DNA of 13,024 nucleotides, taken from assembly GCA_964443365.1 (NCBI GenBank), contig CAYUCM010000019.1, positions 1-13,024 of the forward strand. Direction: 5' to 3'. Position numbers and translations under genes: made by a program. This document shows, in pieces, positions 6,506 through 12,994 of this stretch; within the stretch, counting starts at the first letter, position 1, and every line of letters starts with the position of its first letter. This DNA is from CAIJKW01 sp964443365 (GTDB lineage Bacteria; Patescibacteriota; Minisyncoccia; Phycocordibacterales; CAIZLB01). The notes under the pieces were generated by a model. The model was not told the origin of the DNA. It was given only the letters and a program-made list of their open reading frames with translations, and did no database searches.

Positions 6506-7378
6506 TTACAGCGAGCCGCCCGAGACCGGTTGTTGGTAAAACCGGTAAAAACGCTTGGTGTTGGTAGTCAGCCCAGGAATTGTCATTGATCCCGGAGCCA
6601 ATGCGATGATCTCCGAAACTTGAGTCGGCCGTGGATACGGCACACTGACCCCCGGAGGGATCACCCAGTTTTGCAAATCAGTGCCAACTTGAAGGCCAAT
6701 TACAAACGGTCCCACAGAGGATCCGGCGGTAAAGCCGGGCAAATCCTCAGAGACCATCACCGTAACGGTTGATTGGGCTGGGGTGATATTGTGGGTGTAA
6801 ACCACACTATCATAGTTGTATTCCAACACCCAGCTCCGCTCGAGACGGTATGAGTTCCCAATGGAGCTCATTACCGGCCGCGCCGTGGTTCCAAGCGTTA
6901 CCACCTGGTCGGTGAGTTGAAACTTGTGAACTGTTGGCACGTTGGTGCCAACGAGCGCCAAGTTGTCAGTTGAGGTCTTGATCCCAGCGGTGTTGTAGGC
7001 GACGAAGTCCGGACGGGATCCGTCCCCGGTGGGGTTATAGGACCCATGACCAACATTGATCCATGTGGTAGGACCGCCGTTGCGAAGCAACGTATAACCG
7101 GCCGATGTTACCTTGAAGTTAGTCACATTGACGGGTTGCCCCGCCAGCATGAATTTGATCTCCATGGCAGCACCGATGGTACTGACGTTATTGCACCCGG
7201 TAAGACCCACAAGGGCATTAGCGGGAGCGACCCCGATAGTGGCTGCGGTAGCTGGGTTGTTGATGGTAACCGCTGGGGTCACAAGGACCTGAACGGGACT
7301 ATCAACGGCACTGGCCGTGTTACTGATTGCGATTGCGACGATTGCGGCTAGGGCCGCGCTGATACTGATACGTTTCAT
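6506..7378 (-). CDS. GC-rich secreted protein of unknown function
   Basis: A 290-residue protein with a clear signal peptide: MKRISISAAL, a hydrophobic stretch, and a likely cut after ASA near residue 24. The rest is rich in Thr, Val, Ser, Gly and Asn with alternating hydrophobic residues, suggesting a beta-rich extracellular protein; it has one Cys (C62) after the signal. Near the C terminus GTDLQNW (about 232-238) and KRFYRFY (about 275-281) resemble the DLxxW...FYR endings of beta-sandwich surface proteins in several phyla. No sorting motif or C-terminal helix is seen. I chose ATG 7378 because it starts the signal peptide; the frame is open upstream but the promoter at 7483-7510 leaves no room for that start. 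Composition is far from its neighbours (bases 6601-6660 are 36 of 60 G+C). It has its own promoter, leader hairpin and terminator. Function unknown. Confidence 0.75.
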   Translation of the reverse strand: MKRISISAALAAIVAIAISNTASAVDSPVQVLVTPAVTINNPATAATIGVAPANALVGLTGCNNVSTIGAAMEIKFMLAGQPVNVTNFKVTSAGYTLLRNGGPTTWINVGHGSYNPTGDGSRPDFVAYNTAGIKTSTDNLALVGTNVPTVHKFQLTDQVVTLGTTARPVMSSIGNSYRLERSWVLEYNYDSVVYTHNITPAQSTVTVMVSEDLPGFTAGSSVGPFVIGLQVGTDLQNWVIPPGVSVPYPRPTQVSEIIALAPGSMTIPGLTTNTKRFYRFYQQPVSGGSL

Positions 7379-7417
7379 GGTGCTGGTTGTTTGTTTGGGG
7401 GTTGTGTTTCTGGATTT

Positions 7418-7447
7418 TGCCACAAAACGGGATGTCCCGCTGTGGCA
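7418..7447 (-). promoter_or_regulatory. Two-part hairpin in leader of secreted-protein gene
   Basis: TGCCACA pairs with TGTGGCA and inside it CGGGA pairs with TCCCG, separated by an asymmetric internal loop. It lies within the predicted leader (from about 7476) and is followed by an A/C-rich single-stranded stretch up to the ATG. It has no T-tract, so it is not an ordinary terminator; mRNA stabilisation or translational control is possible. Confidence 0.55.
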
Positions 7448-7482
7448 CGACGGAAATTCTGTTTCTACAGAGTCCGTTAGAA

Positions 7483-7510
7483 ATAATACATAAAATCGCA
7501 CAAAAGTCAA
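7483..7510 (-). promoter_or_regulatory. Promoter of secreted-protein gene
   Basis: On the minus strand TTGACT (7505-7510), a 16-base spacer and TATTAT (7483-7488), each five of six to consensus. Transcription near 7476 gives a leader of about 98 bases. Confidence 0.7.
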
Positions 7511-7557
7511 GGGTGTACCATAATGTGTACTCGCAACTTTATTTCCCCCATATAATA

Positions 7558-7566
7558 TGTTATAAA
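7558..7566 (+). promoter_or_regulatory. Extended -10 promoter of diadenylate cyclase gene
   Basis: TGTTATAAA ends six bases before ATG 7573. A second TATAAT at 7551-7556 would give a leader of about ten bases. Confidence 0.55.
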
Positions 7567-7572
7567 AAACAT

Positions 7573-8766
7573 ATGAGTACTATAATCGAACAATTAAATA
7601 CTTCCCTACTTGGAATATCTCCAAAAGACATATTGGACATTATAATCGTCGCAATATGTATTTATTTAGTATTAATTTTCATTAAACAAACTAAATCCAA
7701 TTTCATATTCATAGCATTAATTGTTCTTTTTGGATTAAACTTTTTCGCCAAAGAATTTAATTTAGGATTAACAAGAAGTATATTTGAACCTTTGCTAACT
7801 TTCTTTATCGCAATATTCGTTGTTGTGTTTCAGCCAGAAATTAGAAAATTCTTCAAATGGCTTTCCGCCGGAAGAAAAACAAGTTTTGCAAAAGCTCTTT
7901 CCCTACCAGAAGAAAATGCACAAACATTAGTTAGAGCAAGTTTTGAAATGGCAAAAAAGAGAATTGGTGCCATTATAGTTCTACCCGGACAATATCCACT
8001 AGATGATTTAATTGAGGGAGGATTTACTTTGGATGGAAAAATTTCCTTTCCACTCATATTAAGTATTTTTGATTCATCAACTCCAGGACATGATGGTGCA
8101 ATATTAATTGAAGGATCATCCGTTAAAATGTTTGGATTACATCTACCTCTCGCTCGTGAATTTACAGAATACAGTAGAGTTGGAACAAGACATAGAGCTG
8201 CGGCAGGTATTACAGAGAGAACAGATGCGCTTGCAATTGTCGTTTCAGAAGAGCGAGGAGAAGTTTCAGTTTCGCAAAATGGAAAATTAAAAAAAGTAGA
8301 TACTCCAGAAGAATTAGCAAATATAATTCATGATTTTACAGACATAGAAGATGACACAGCAAAAGTAAATAAAGGATTGTTCAATTATTTCATCGTAAAA
8401 AATAGCACAATAAAAATAATTGCATTAATTATATCTATATTTTTCTGGTTCTTTTTAATTCAAACAGCAACAGTTGTAAAAAATTCCTACAATATCCCAA
8501 TTGAATTTAAATCGTTAAATGAAAACATTACCATTAGTGCCAATTCAGAGAGTACAATAAAAATTACAGTTACTGGAGATAGTAAGGATATAAAAGATAT
8601 AAAACCAGAAGATATTAGAATCACCGTAGATGCCAAAGATTTTAAACTTGGTTCAAATAATATAATTATTAACGAAGAAAATATCAAAGTTCCATCATAT
8701 ATTAAACTTGATTCATTCACTCCAAAGAAATTGAATATCACAACTAAGGTTGAACCTTCTTCATAA
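7573..8766 (+). CDS. cdaA: Diadenylate cyclase fused to YbbR/CdaR-like domain
   Basis: A 397-residue membrane protein that should make cyclic di-AMP from two ATP. Three N-terminal helices (about 20-38, 43-60, 68-86) precede the DAC domain (about 95-250) with its hallmark DGA motif (PGHDGAILI, D174-A176) and RHR motif (GTRHRAA, R206-R208), the CdaA arrangement. Unlike a usual CdaA of about 270 residues, it continues with another helix (about 278-298) and a roughly 90-residue domain whose pattern (YNIPIEFKSL, then STIKITVTGDSKDI and IRITVDAKDF) fits one YbbR repeat. In Firmicutes YbbR (CdaR) is the separate neighbouring regulator of CdaA; here it seems fused and placed outside the membrane. ATG 7573 is chosen from the -10 box and the helix start; the open frame upstream is not coding-like. 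Its last 23 bases overlap the convergent helicase gene. The cyclase call is firm, the YbbR call good by pattern. Confidence 0.9.
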   Translation: MSTIIEQLNTSLLGISPKDILDIIIVAICIYLVLIFIKQTKSNFIFIALIVLFGLNFFAKEFNLGLTRSIFEPLLTFFIAIFVVVFQPEIRKFFKWLSAGRKTSFAKALSLPEENAQTLVRASFEMAKKRIGAIIVLPGQYPLDDLIEGGFTLDGKISFPLILSIFDSSTPGHDGAILIEGSSVKMFGLHLPLAREFTEYSRVGTRHRAAAGITERTDALAIVVSEERGEVSVSQNGKLKKVDTPEELANIIHDFTDIEDDTAKVNKGLFNYFIVKNSTIKIIALIISIFFWFFLIQTATVVKNSYNIPIEFKSLNENITISANSESTIKITVTGDSKDIKDIKPEDIRITVDAKDFKLGSNNIIINEENIKVPSYIKLDSFTPKKLNITTKVEPSS

Positions 8767-10201
8767 ACGCATTTACCCTTTCATCGATAATAATATGCCT
8801 CTTAATAAGTGGTGTTTTTAAAATCATACCCTCTAAACTTCTACATCTACTTAATGCAACATAGGCCTGACCGTGAGTAAATGTTCCTCGTCCAAAATCA
8901 ACAATTACATTATTATAAGTCTTCCCCTGCCCTTTATGAATTGTAATCGCCCATGCAAGTCTAATTGGAAATTGCGTAAATGATCCAATCACATCAGAAT
9001 CAATAGAATCAAAATCCTTATCATAAGAAAATCTAATCATTTCCCATGTGTATTTTGGAATTAAATATTCTGTATTGTCATTTTCTAATCGAACATAAAT
9101 TTCTTCTTTTCTGTCATCAATTCTTGTAACGATACCAACATCACCATTTACCCATCTGCCTTCAGTATCATTATTCAATAACATCACCTTTGCGCCTTCT
9201 TTTAAAACCAAGTCCTCATTTGTTGGAAAATTTTTATCAAATTGCCCAGCTTTTTTGCCCTTAAAAATTGTTTTTGCTGTTTGAATCTCACTTAACTTGC
9301 CAGTATTGATAGCGTCCGCCATGGCATTTGTGGTTACCAGAAAAATATAATCGTCCAAAATAGAAGAATCTAGACTCTCAAGAAGAGTGGCATCATGTCT
9401 TGTATTCAATAAATCCAAATGAGAATCTTTTAAATTTCCGGTTCTGACACCTTCAAGAATATCGATAAATTTTTTATCATCTTGTCTATAAATTTTATTT
9501 AATTCCAGAATTTCAAAATTGGCTTGTGAAAAAACCTTTGAATCAAAGAAATACGGGCTTTTATAATACGAAGTAAACATATCTACCTCATAATTTGTTA
9601 CAACGGGTGGAAGCTGAAATAAATCTCCAACAACTATTAATTGCGCACCGCCAAATGGTTTATTTTTATCTTTTCCATTTATACGAAGGGCCAAATCAAC
9701 ACAATCCAAGAGATCGGCTCTAACCATTGAAATTTCGTCAATAATTATTGTATCGATTTTTTTATACAAATCAGCTTGCGCTTTTGTTGCTTTTTTAATA
9801 CTTACGGGTGTTACATTAATTCCAAATTTAAAAAATGAATGAATAGTTTGCCCGCCGATATTAATTGCAGACACTCCAGTTGGGGCAAGTACAACAATTT
9901 TCTTTTCAGTTTGTTCTCTAAAATATTTTATAAGCGTTGTCTTTCCTGTTCCTGCTTTTCCAGTTATAAAAAAATTATCATTAGTGCTTTCAAGTTGATT
10001 TAAAATATTTAGATTTTCTTCACTTAAATCTATTTTTATTTTTGACGAATTTATTCCGTGACCAGTCTTCATCCCAGACTTTTCTGCATCAATTTTTGCC
10101 ATGGTTTTTTTAAAGATTTCTGTTTTAGAAGGTCCGGTTTTTTTAGGCTTCTTACCAAAGCTTTTATATTTTGAAAATGAATTATAGGAAGAAAAAGGCA
10201 T
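8744..10201 (-). CDS. Pif1/RecD-like superfamily 1B DNA helicase
   Basis: A 485-residue helicase. After a basic, Ser/Lys-rich N-terminal tail (1-55) come Walker A GKAGTGKT (81-88), motif Ia APTGVSA (106-112), Walker B IIIDEISM (152-159), motif III GDLFQLPPV (192-200), LNKIYRQ (234-240), and near the C terminus AITIHKGQGKTY (418-429) and AYVALSRCRSLEG (446-458). This order is that of Pif1-type 5'-3' DNA helicases, which unwind DNA and G-quadruplexes or act in recombination and repair. A region around 330-385 (EGAKVMLLNND, WVNGDVGIV) matches the SH3-like part before the last motifs. TATAAT six bases before ATG 10201 fixes the start. It is convergent and overlapping with the cyclase gene. Length is typical of bacterial members. 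The exact role in this cell is not shown by context. Confidence 0.92.
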   Translation of the reverse strand: MPFSSYNSFSKYKSFGKKPKKTGPSKTEIFKKTMAKIDAEKSGMKTGHGINSSKIKIDLSEENLNILNQLESTNDNFFITGKAGTGKTTLIKYFREQTEKKIVVLAPTGVSAINIGGQTIHSFFKFGINVTPVSIKKATKAQADLYKKIDTIIIDEISMVRADLLDCVDLALRINGKDKNKPFGGAQLIVVGDLFQLPPVVTNYEVDMFTSYYKSPYFFDSKVFSQANFEILELNKIYRQDDKKFIDILEGVRTGNLKDSHLDLLNTRHDATLLESLDSSILDDYIFLVTTNAMADAINTGKLSEIQTAKTIFKGKKAGQFDKNFPTNEDLVLKEGAKVMLLNNDTEGRWVNGDVGIVTRIDDRKEEIYVRLENDNTEYLIPKYTWEMIRFSYDKDFDSIDSDVIGSFTQFPIRLAWAITIHKGQGKTYNNVIVDFGRGTFTHGQAYVALSRCRSLEGMILKTPLIKRHIIIDERVNAFMKKVQP

Positions 10202-10207
10202 TGGCTT

Positions 10208-10216
10208 ATTATAGCA
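10208..10216 (-). promoter_or_regulatory. Extended -10 promoter of helicase gene
   Basis: The minus strand reads TGCTATAAT, ending six bases before ATG 10201; a leaderless mRNA is predicted. Confidence 0.65.
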
Positions 10217-10259
10217 AAAAAGATGAGATAAACATAAGTGGGTGGGTGGTGTAAAGATG

Positions 10260-10314
10260 AAAAGAAAAGCCCCTCACAAGTGTGGGTCGCGAGGCGACTT
10301 TTCCTTGTAAGGGG
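10260..10314 (-). terminator. Two-tier terminator of GC-richer gene pair
   Basis: On the minus strand CCCCTTACAAG pairs with CTTGTGAGGGG (11 bp, one T-G wobble); inside, after a 5x5 internal loop, GTCGC-CTC-GCGAC forms a second stem. CTTTTCTTTTC follows. On the plus strand the outer stem has an A-C mismatch, supporting minus-strand RNA. It lies about 73 bases after the stop of the membrane-protein gene. Confidence 0.7.
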
Positions 10315-10386
10315 GTTGGTGAAGACATTGGTTTTGGTTTTGGCCAAATCTTCAATTAAATACGTTGAGCAACAAACAAATGAGGC

Positions 10387-11004
10387 CTAACGTAAATACA
10401 TGCGCCAGATCAGCCACGGAATAATGAGTATCAAATTGTTGACTACACTCACACCCGTAAAGAGCCGGCTTTTCAATGTCCAACCTTCAGCGCCCAAAAA
10501 CGCCAAGAAGGATGACGAGAAGAAACACACACTGCAAACAATAGGGCTTGATGCAGGATCCTGCCAAGTCATTACCGTGTATGGTATACCAGCTATGGTG
10601 CCGGCCAACACAGACAAGACTAATGCATGTTTGTCGAATTTCTTCTTAAAAAGAAGTGCAATACAGGCACAGACGAGAATCGCTATTAACGTATCCATCG
10701 ATGACCAAGTAACAGCAACTCCTTTTTTCCAGAGGATAACAGAAACAATCAAAGCTCCAGATCCGTAGATTGCAGGAATAGAGGGACTTCCCTTTTCTTC
10801 CGCATCTTGCACGTCTTTCAGCTTATCAGTTTTTGTTGATCGTCTGACGATGCCAATGACGGAGACAAGGGACAATGCCGTCCACAGAACAAAAGATGAC
10901 AGCGATAGGCCCTTGCCACCACTGACATATGCTCCGTGAATTAGTCCCATGTAGGTGGCGATACCCATTAGATCTCCAGTGCGCCTTAACTTTACCTTGT
11001 TCAC
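10387..11004 (-). CDS. Seven-helix membrane protein, PQ-loop/SWEET-like
   Basis: A 205-residue protein with about seven hydrophobic segments (near 10-27, 34-53, 77-94, 103-119, 127-146, 155-171, 181-201). The two ends look like related three-helix units: GKGLSLSSFVLWTALSLVSVIG in the first and IPYTVMTWQDPASSPIV followed by FFSSSFLAFLGA in the second, resembling the helix-Pro-loop-Ser-Trp plan of PQ-loop/SWEET transporters with a linking helix between. That match is by eye and tentative; a small-molecule transporter is possible. The GTG at 11004 follows an A/C-rich leader as in other GC-richer genes here; an alternative ATG at 10968 has GGAG five bases upstream (10974-10977) but would cut into the first helix. 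It lies 23 bases after an unknown gene on the same strand, so the two are probably co-transcribed. The coding call is good, the family uncertain. Confidence 0.6.
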   Translation of the reverse strand: MNKVKLRRTGDLMGIATYMGLIHGAYVSGGKGLSLSSFVLWTALSLVSVIGIVRRSTKTDKLKDVQDAEEKGSPSIPAIYGSGALIVSVILWKKGVAVTWSSMDTLIAILVCACIALLFKKKFDKHALVLSVLAGTIAGIPYTVMTWQDPASSPIVCSVCFFSSSFLAFLGAEGWTLKSRLFTGVSVVNNLILIIPWLIWRMYLR

Positions 11005-11027
11005 ATTGTTGGATTGTGTTTGTCTTC

Positions 11028-11402
11028 CTACTCGTCCAAATCCGTATTCACGGTGAGTGTGTGCTTCTTGGATCCATCGTCCTCAGACAAGATGGACATA
11101 CGAATTGTGAGACGGCATCCCTGTCCAGGAAAATTCTCTTCAGAAATGATGCAGGAGAAACTCCTGATTGTTCTGCCGTCATCGTCATCGCAGCCGATGG
11201 AGACAAGTTTTCTGGGAATGTCAGTTCCACGCACGGTTTTGGTAAAAAACTCTGTGATGTGGGCCGTTTTCGTTTCCTCTTCGGGTAATTGATTCAAGAT
11301 TCTGATGCTGTTCAGTAGACCTGTGAGTGTGTTTTTGTAATTCACGATTGTTGTTTGCGGTTTGGTGTTTTGTTTATTCGCGTTTTGTTGATTTGAAATC
11401 AT
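11028..11402 (-). CDS. Small soluble protein of unknown function
   Basis: A 124-residue protein that I do not recognise. The first 20 residues are rich in Asn and Gln (MISNQQNANKQNTKPQTT), probably disordered. The rest is a compact acidic domain with three Cys (71, 84, 96), a run CDDDDG and a charged C terminus; no signal peptide or membrane segment is visible. I chose ATG 11402: the frame is open back to a TTG at 11438, but that lies before the predicted transcription start near 11423. The gene starts about 20 bases into its mRNA, without a Shine-Dalgarno site. It is the first gene of a likely pair with the seven-helix protein 23 bases downstream, so it might be its cytosolic partner. Overlapping plus-strand frames of similar length exist, so the coding call is moderate. 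Confidence 0.55.
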   Translation of the reverse strand: MISNQQNANKQNTKPQTTIVNYKNTLTGLLNSIRILNQLPEEETKTAHITEFFTKTVRGTDIPRKLVSIGCDDDDGRTIRSFSCIISEENFPGQGCRLTIRMSILSEDDGSKKHTLTVNTDLDE

Positions 11403-11429
11403 GGATTGTGATGTCAAAAATCCAAATGT

Positions 11430-11458
11430 AGAATACAATAGTTTAAACGGTACGTCAA
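11430..11458 (-). promoter_or_regulatory. Promoter of two-gene unit
   Basis: On the minus strand TTGACG (11453-11458), a 17-base spacer and TATTCT (11430-11435). Transcription near 11423. Confidence 0.6.
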
Positions 11459-11474
11459 ATTATTTATTTTTTAT

Positions 11475-11511
11475 ATTATAGAAAAGCGCCGTACCTTTCG
11501 GTCGTGCGCTT
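11475..11511 (-). terminator. Intrinsic terminator of MFS gene
   Basis: On the minus strand AAGCGCACGACC and GGTACGGCGCTT pair with one bulged A on each side around a GAAA tetraloop, followed by TTTTCTATAAT. The GNRA-type loop exists only on the minus strand, supporting that direction. It lies 25 bases after the MFS stop codon. A plus-strand T-run (TTTTTT at 11516-11521) may give reverse activity. Confidence 0.75.
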
Positions 11512-11536
11512 GATGTTTTTTAATAGATTTCATCGA

Positions 11537-12730
11537 CTATTTTTTCTCAAACAATTTGAACCAGAGACTAATCAGTACGATAAACGCAAAAATAGTTACC
11601 AGCCCAAGCGCCACCAATGAATTCATGAGTCCGTGATTTTCAATAGCCAAACCAAAAACCCACATTGATAAAGCGCCGACAGAAGAAACGATTGAGGACT
11701 GCACAGAAAGCACGGTCGCCCTAGTTTCATCTCTCAGAAATTTACTTGTCAAATTATCAATGAATGGACCGTACATTCCCCTAACTACATTTTGAAACAC
11801 TACGCAGTACGCCATAATCGGCATCGGAAATGCACCCATGAATATTAACGGTATACCGATCATCGGCATAAGAATTAACATTGTGCCAAAGTATCCCAGT
11901 TTCTTCTCTACCCTTTCGCCAAAATAACTTGAAACGAAAGCGACTAGATTGAGAGCAAAAAACACCCAACCAAAATCGCTAATTTGCATTCCAACTTTTT
12001 CGCAATAAGGATTATAAGTAAAAAACCACATATGCGAGACGGCACTAATCACGCATGTATACATCGTAATCCAAATAATTCTACTATCATTTAACACATC
12101 CTTAATTCCCCGCCCCATTTGATTCAAGTTTTCTTTTAATGTAAGTTCTCGTTTTTGACGAGGAGGTTCACAGAAAAAGAAAGTGCAAATAAGTGGAATG
12201 ATTAAAAAAGGAAGCGAGCAATACAGCGGAAGTCTCAGATTTGAAGACGCAAGCCATGATGTAATTGGCGAACAGATTGCCGCGATCAGTAATCTGTACC
12301 CCAAATTTCTACCAATAAACTTACGATAATATCCGTCCTCCTTACCCAACACAATGCATGTTTCTTGAATAAGCGCCCTGTCTGTTCCAGATTTCAATGC
12401 GAGAGCAATCATCCAAAGCAAATTAGCTGCCCATGCATGCCAAGGTTTTTCCAAAAAGACAAAGCCAAAAAATGAAGTGAAGAAAAGAATTTGCGCAATT
12501 ACTAGCATTTTCTTTCTACCAACAATGTCTGACATGGCCCCCGTTGGAATATCGACAATCAAACCAAATATCACACACACAGCTTCAAGCGTATAAATTT
12601 GTGCCAAGCTCATGTGTGCAAGTTTTTGAAGTGACAGAATTAGAATCGGACCCCAGAATAAAGGATCACAAAAAATCATGTAAATCCTGATTATTACAAG
12701 GTTATTTTCCAGTTGTTTGTTTGTATTCAC
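11537..12730 (-). CDS. MFS transporter
   Basis: A 397-residue polytopic membrane protein with about 12 hydrophobic segments, typical of the major facilitator superfamily. The loop after the second helix carries the signature DIPTGAMSDIVGRKK (60-74), the MFS motif A pattern G-x-x-x-D-x-x-G-R-K. A cytoplasmic loop near 192-210 (PPRQKRELTLKEN) divides two six-helix halves. Members exchange small molecules by proton-coupled antiport or symport; no substrate can be named. The start is GTG 12730, giving MNTNKQLENN, preceded by an A/C-rich stretch and a short GACG/CGTC hairpin (near 12760-12775). No clear promoter is seen, so some read-through from upstream is possible. Composition is between the AT-rich genes and the GC-rich ones. 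It stands alone, with its own terminator. Confidence 0.88.
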   Translation of the reverse strand: MNTNKQLENNLVIIRIYMIFCDPLFWGPILILSLQKLAHMSLAQIYTLEAVCVIFGLIVDIPTGAMSDIVGRKKMLVIAQILFFTSFFGFVFLEKPWHAWAANLLWMIALALKSGTDRALIQETCIVLGKEDGYYRKFIGRNLGYRLLIAAICSPITSWLASSNLRLPLYCSLPFLIIPLICTFFFCEPPRQKRELTLKENLNQMGRGIKDVLNDSRIIWITMYTCVISAVSHMWFFTYNPYCEKVGMQISDFGWVFFALNLVAFVSSYFGERVEKKLGYFGTMLILMPMIGIPLIFMGAFPMPIMAYCVVFQNVVRGMYGPFIDNLTSKFLRDETRATVLSVQSSIVSSVGALSMWVFGLAIENHGLMNSLVALGLVTIFAFIVLISLWFKLFEKK

Positions 12731-12785
12731 TTGTTAATGTTCTTTCTATTGTTTGTTTTTGACGAATTTCTGCGTCGTTTTTCTC

Positions 12786-12820
12786 AAAAAAAGCACCGGC
12801 TTTTATTGAGCCGATGCTTT
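12786..12820 (-). terminator. Intrinsic terminator upstream of MFS gene
   Basis: On the minus strand AAAGCATCGGCT pairs with AGCCGGTGCTTT (12 bp, one T-G wobble) around a seven-base loop, followed by a run of T that reaches seven. On the plus strand the wobble is a C-A mismatch. This implies minus-strand transcription arriving from 12842 or beyond. Confidence 0.8.
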
Positions 12821-12841
12821 TCTAGTTATAATGGAGATAAA

Positions 12842-12982
12842 TTAATATATACAATTACTACAACTGCCTCGGCTTAATATAAGCAAATAATTTGCTGGAA
12901 GAATATAAGACATAGCAAAAACGCCAGCTCTGCTTAGTCTGTTTGTCCAGTTATTATTCAGTTGTTTTGTTGTATTATTCAT
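12842..12982 (-). CDS. Possible 46-residue membrane peptide
   Basis: A short frame from ATG 12982 to TAA 12842. The product starts MNNTTKQLNNN, has a basic patch (TNRLSRAG) and a hydrophobic segment (about 19-37, AGVFAMSYILPANYLLIL) and ends in GSCSNCIY, with two Cys three residues apart. Support: TATTAT (12989-12994) six bases before the ATG, as at other genes here, and a minus-strand terminator 21 bases after the stop. Its first ten residues resemble those of the next gene, the MFS transporter (MNTNKQLENN), so it could instead be the remnant of a decayed transporter copy. No family is recognised; coding status is uncertain. Confidence 0.42.
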   Translation of the reverse strand: MNNTTKQLNNNWTNRLSRAGVFAMSYILPANYLLILSRGSCSNCIY

Positions 12983-12988
12983 ACGAAT

Positions 12989-12994
12989 ATAATA
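12989..12994 (-). promoter_or_regulatory. -10 box of small ORF
   Basis: The minus strand reads TATTAT, ending six bases before ATG 12982; no TG extension or clear -35. Confidence 0.4.

Noticed and set aside
6376..6567. Plus-strand frame across the terminator and the 3' end of the secreted-protein gene
   Set aside because: It crosses a strong minus-strand hairpin and overlaps a signal-peptide-bearing gene; its product has no coherent pattern.
10069..10347. Minus-strand frame overlapping the helicase start
   Set aside because: It runs through a terminator hairpin and the helicase promoter; its hydrophobic stretch comes from AT-rich intergenic DNA.
11014..11292. Plus-strand frames opposite the 124-residue gene
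   Set aside because: No plus-strand promoter or terminator fits, while the minus strand has a -35/-10 pair and a downstream partner gene; some doubt remains.
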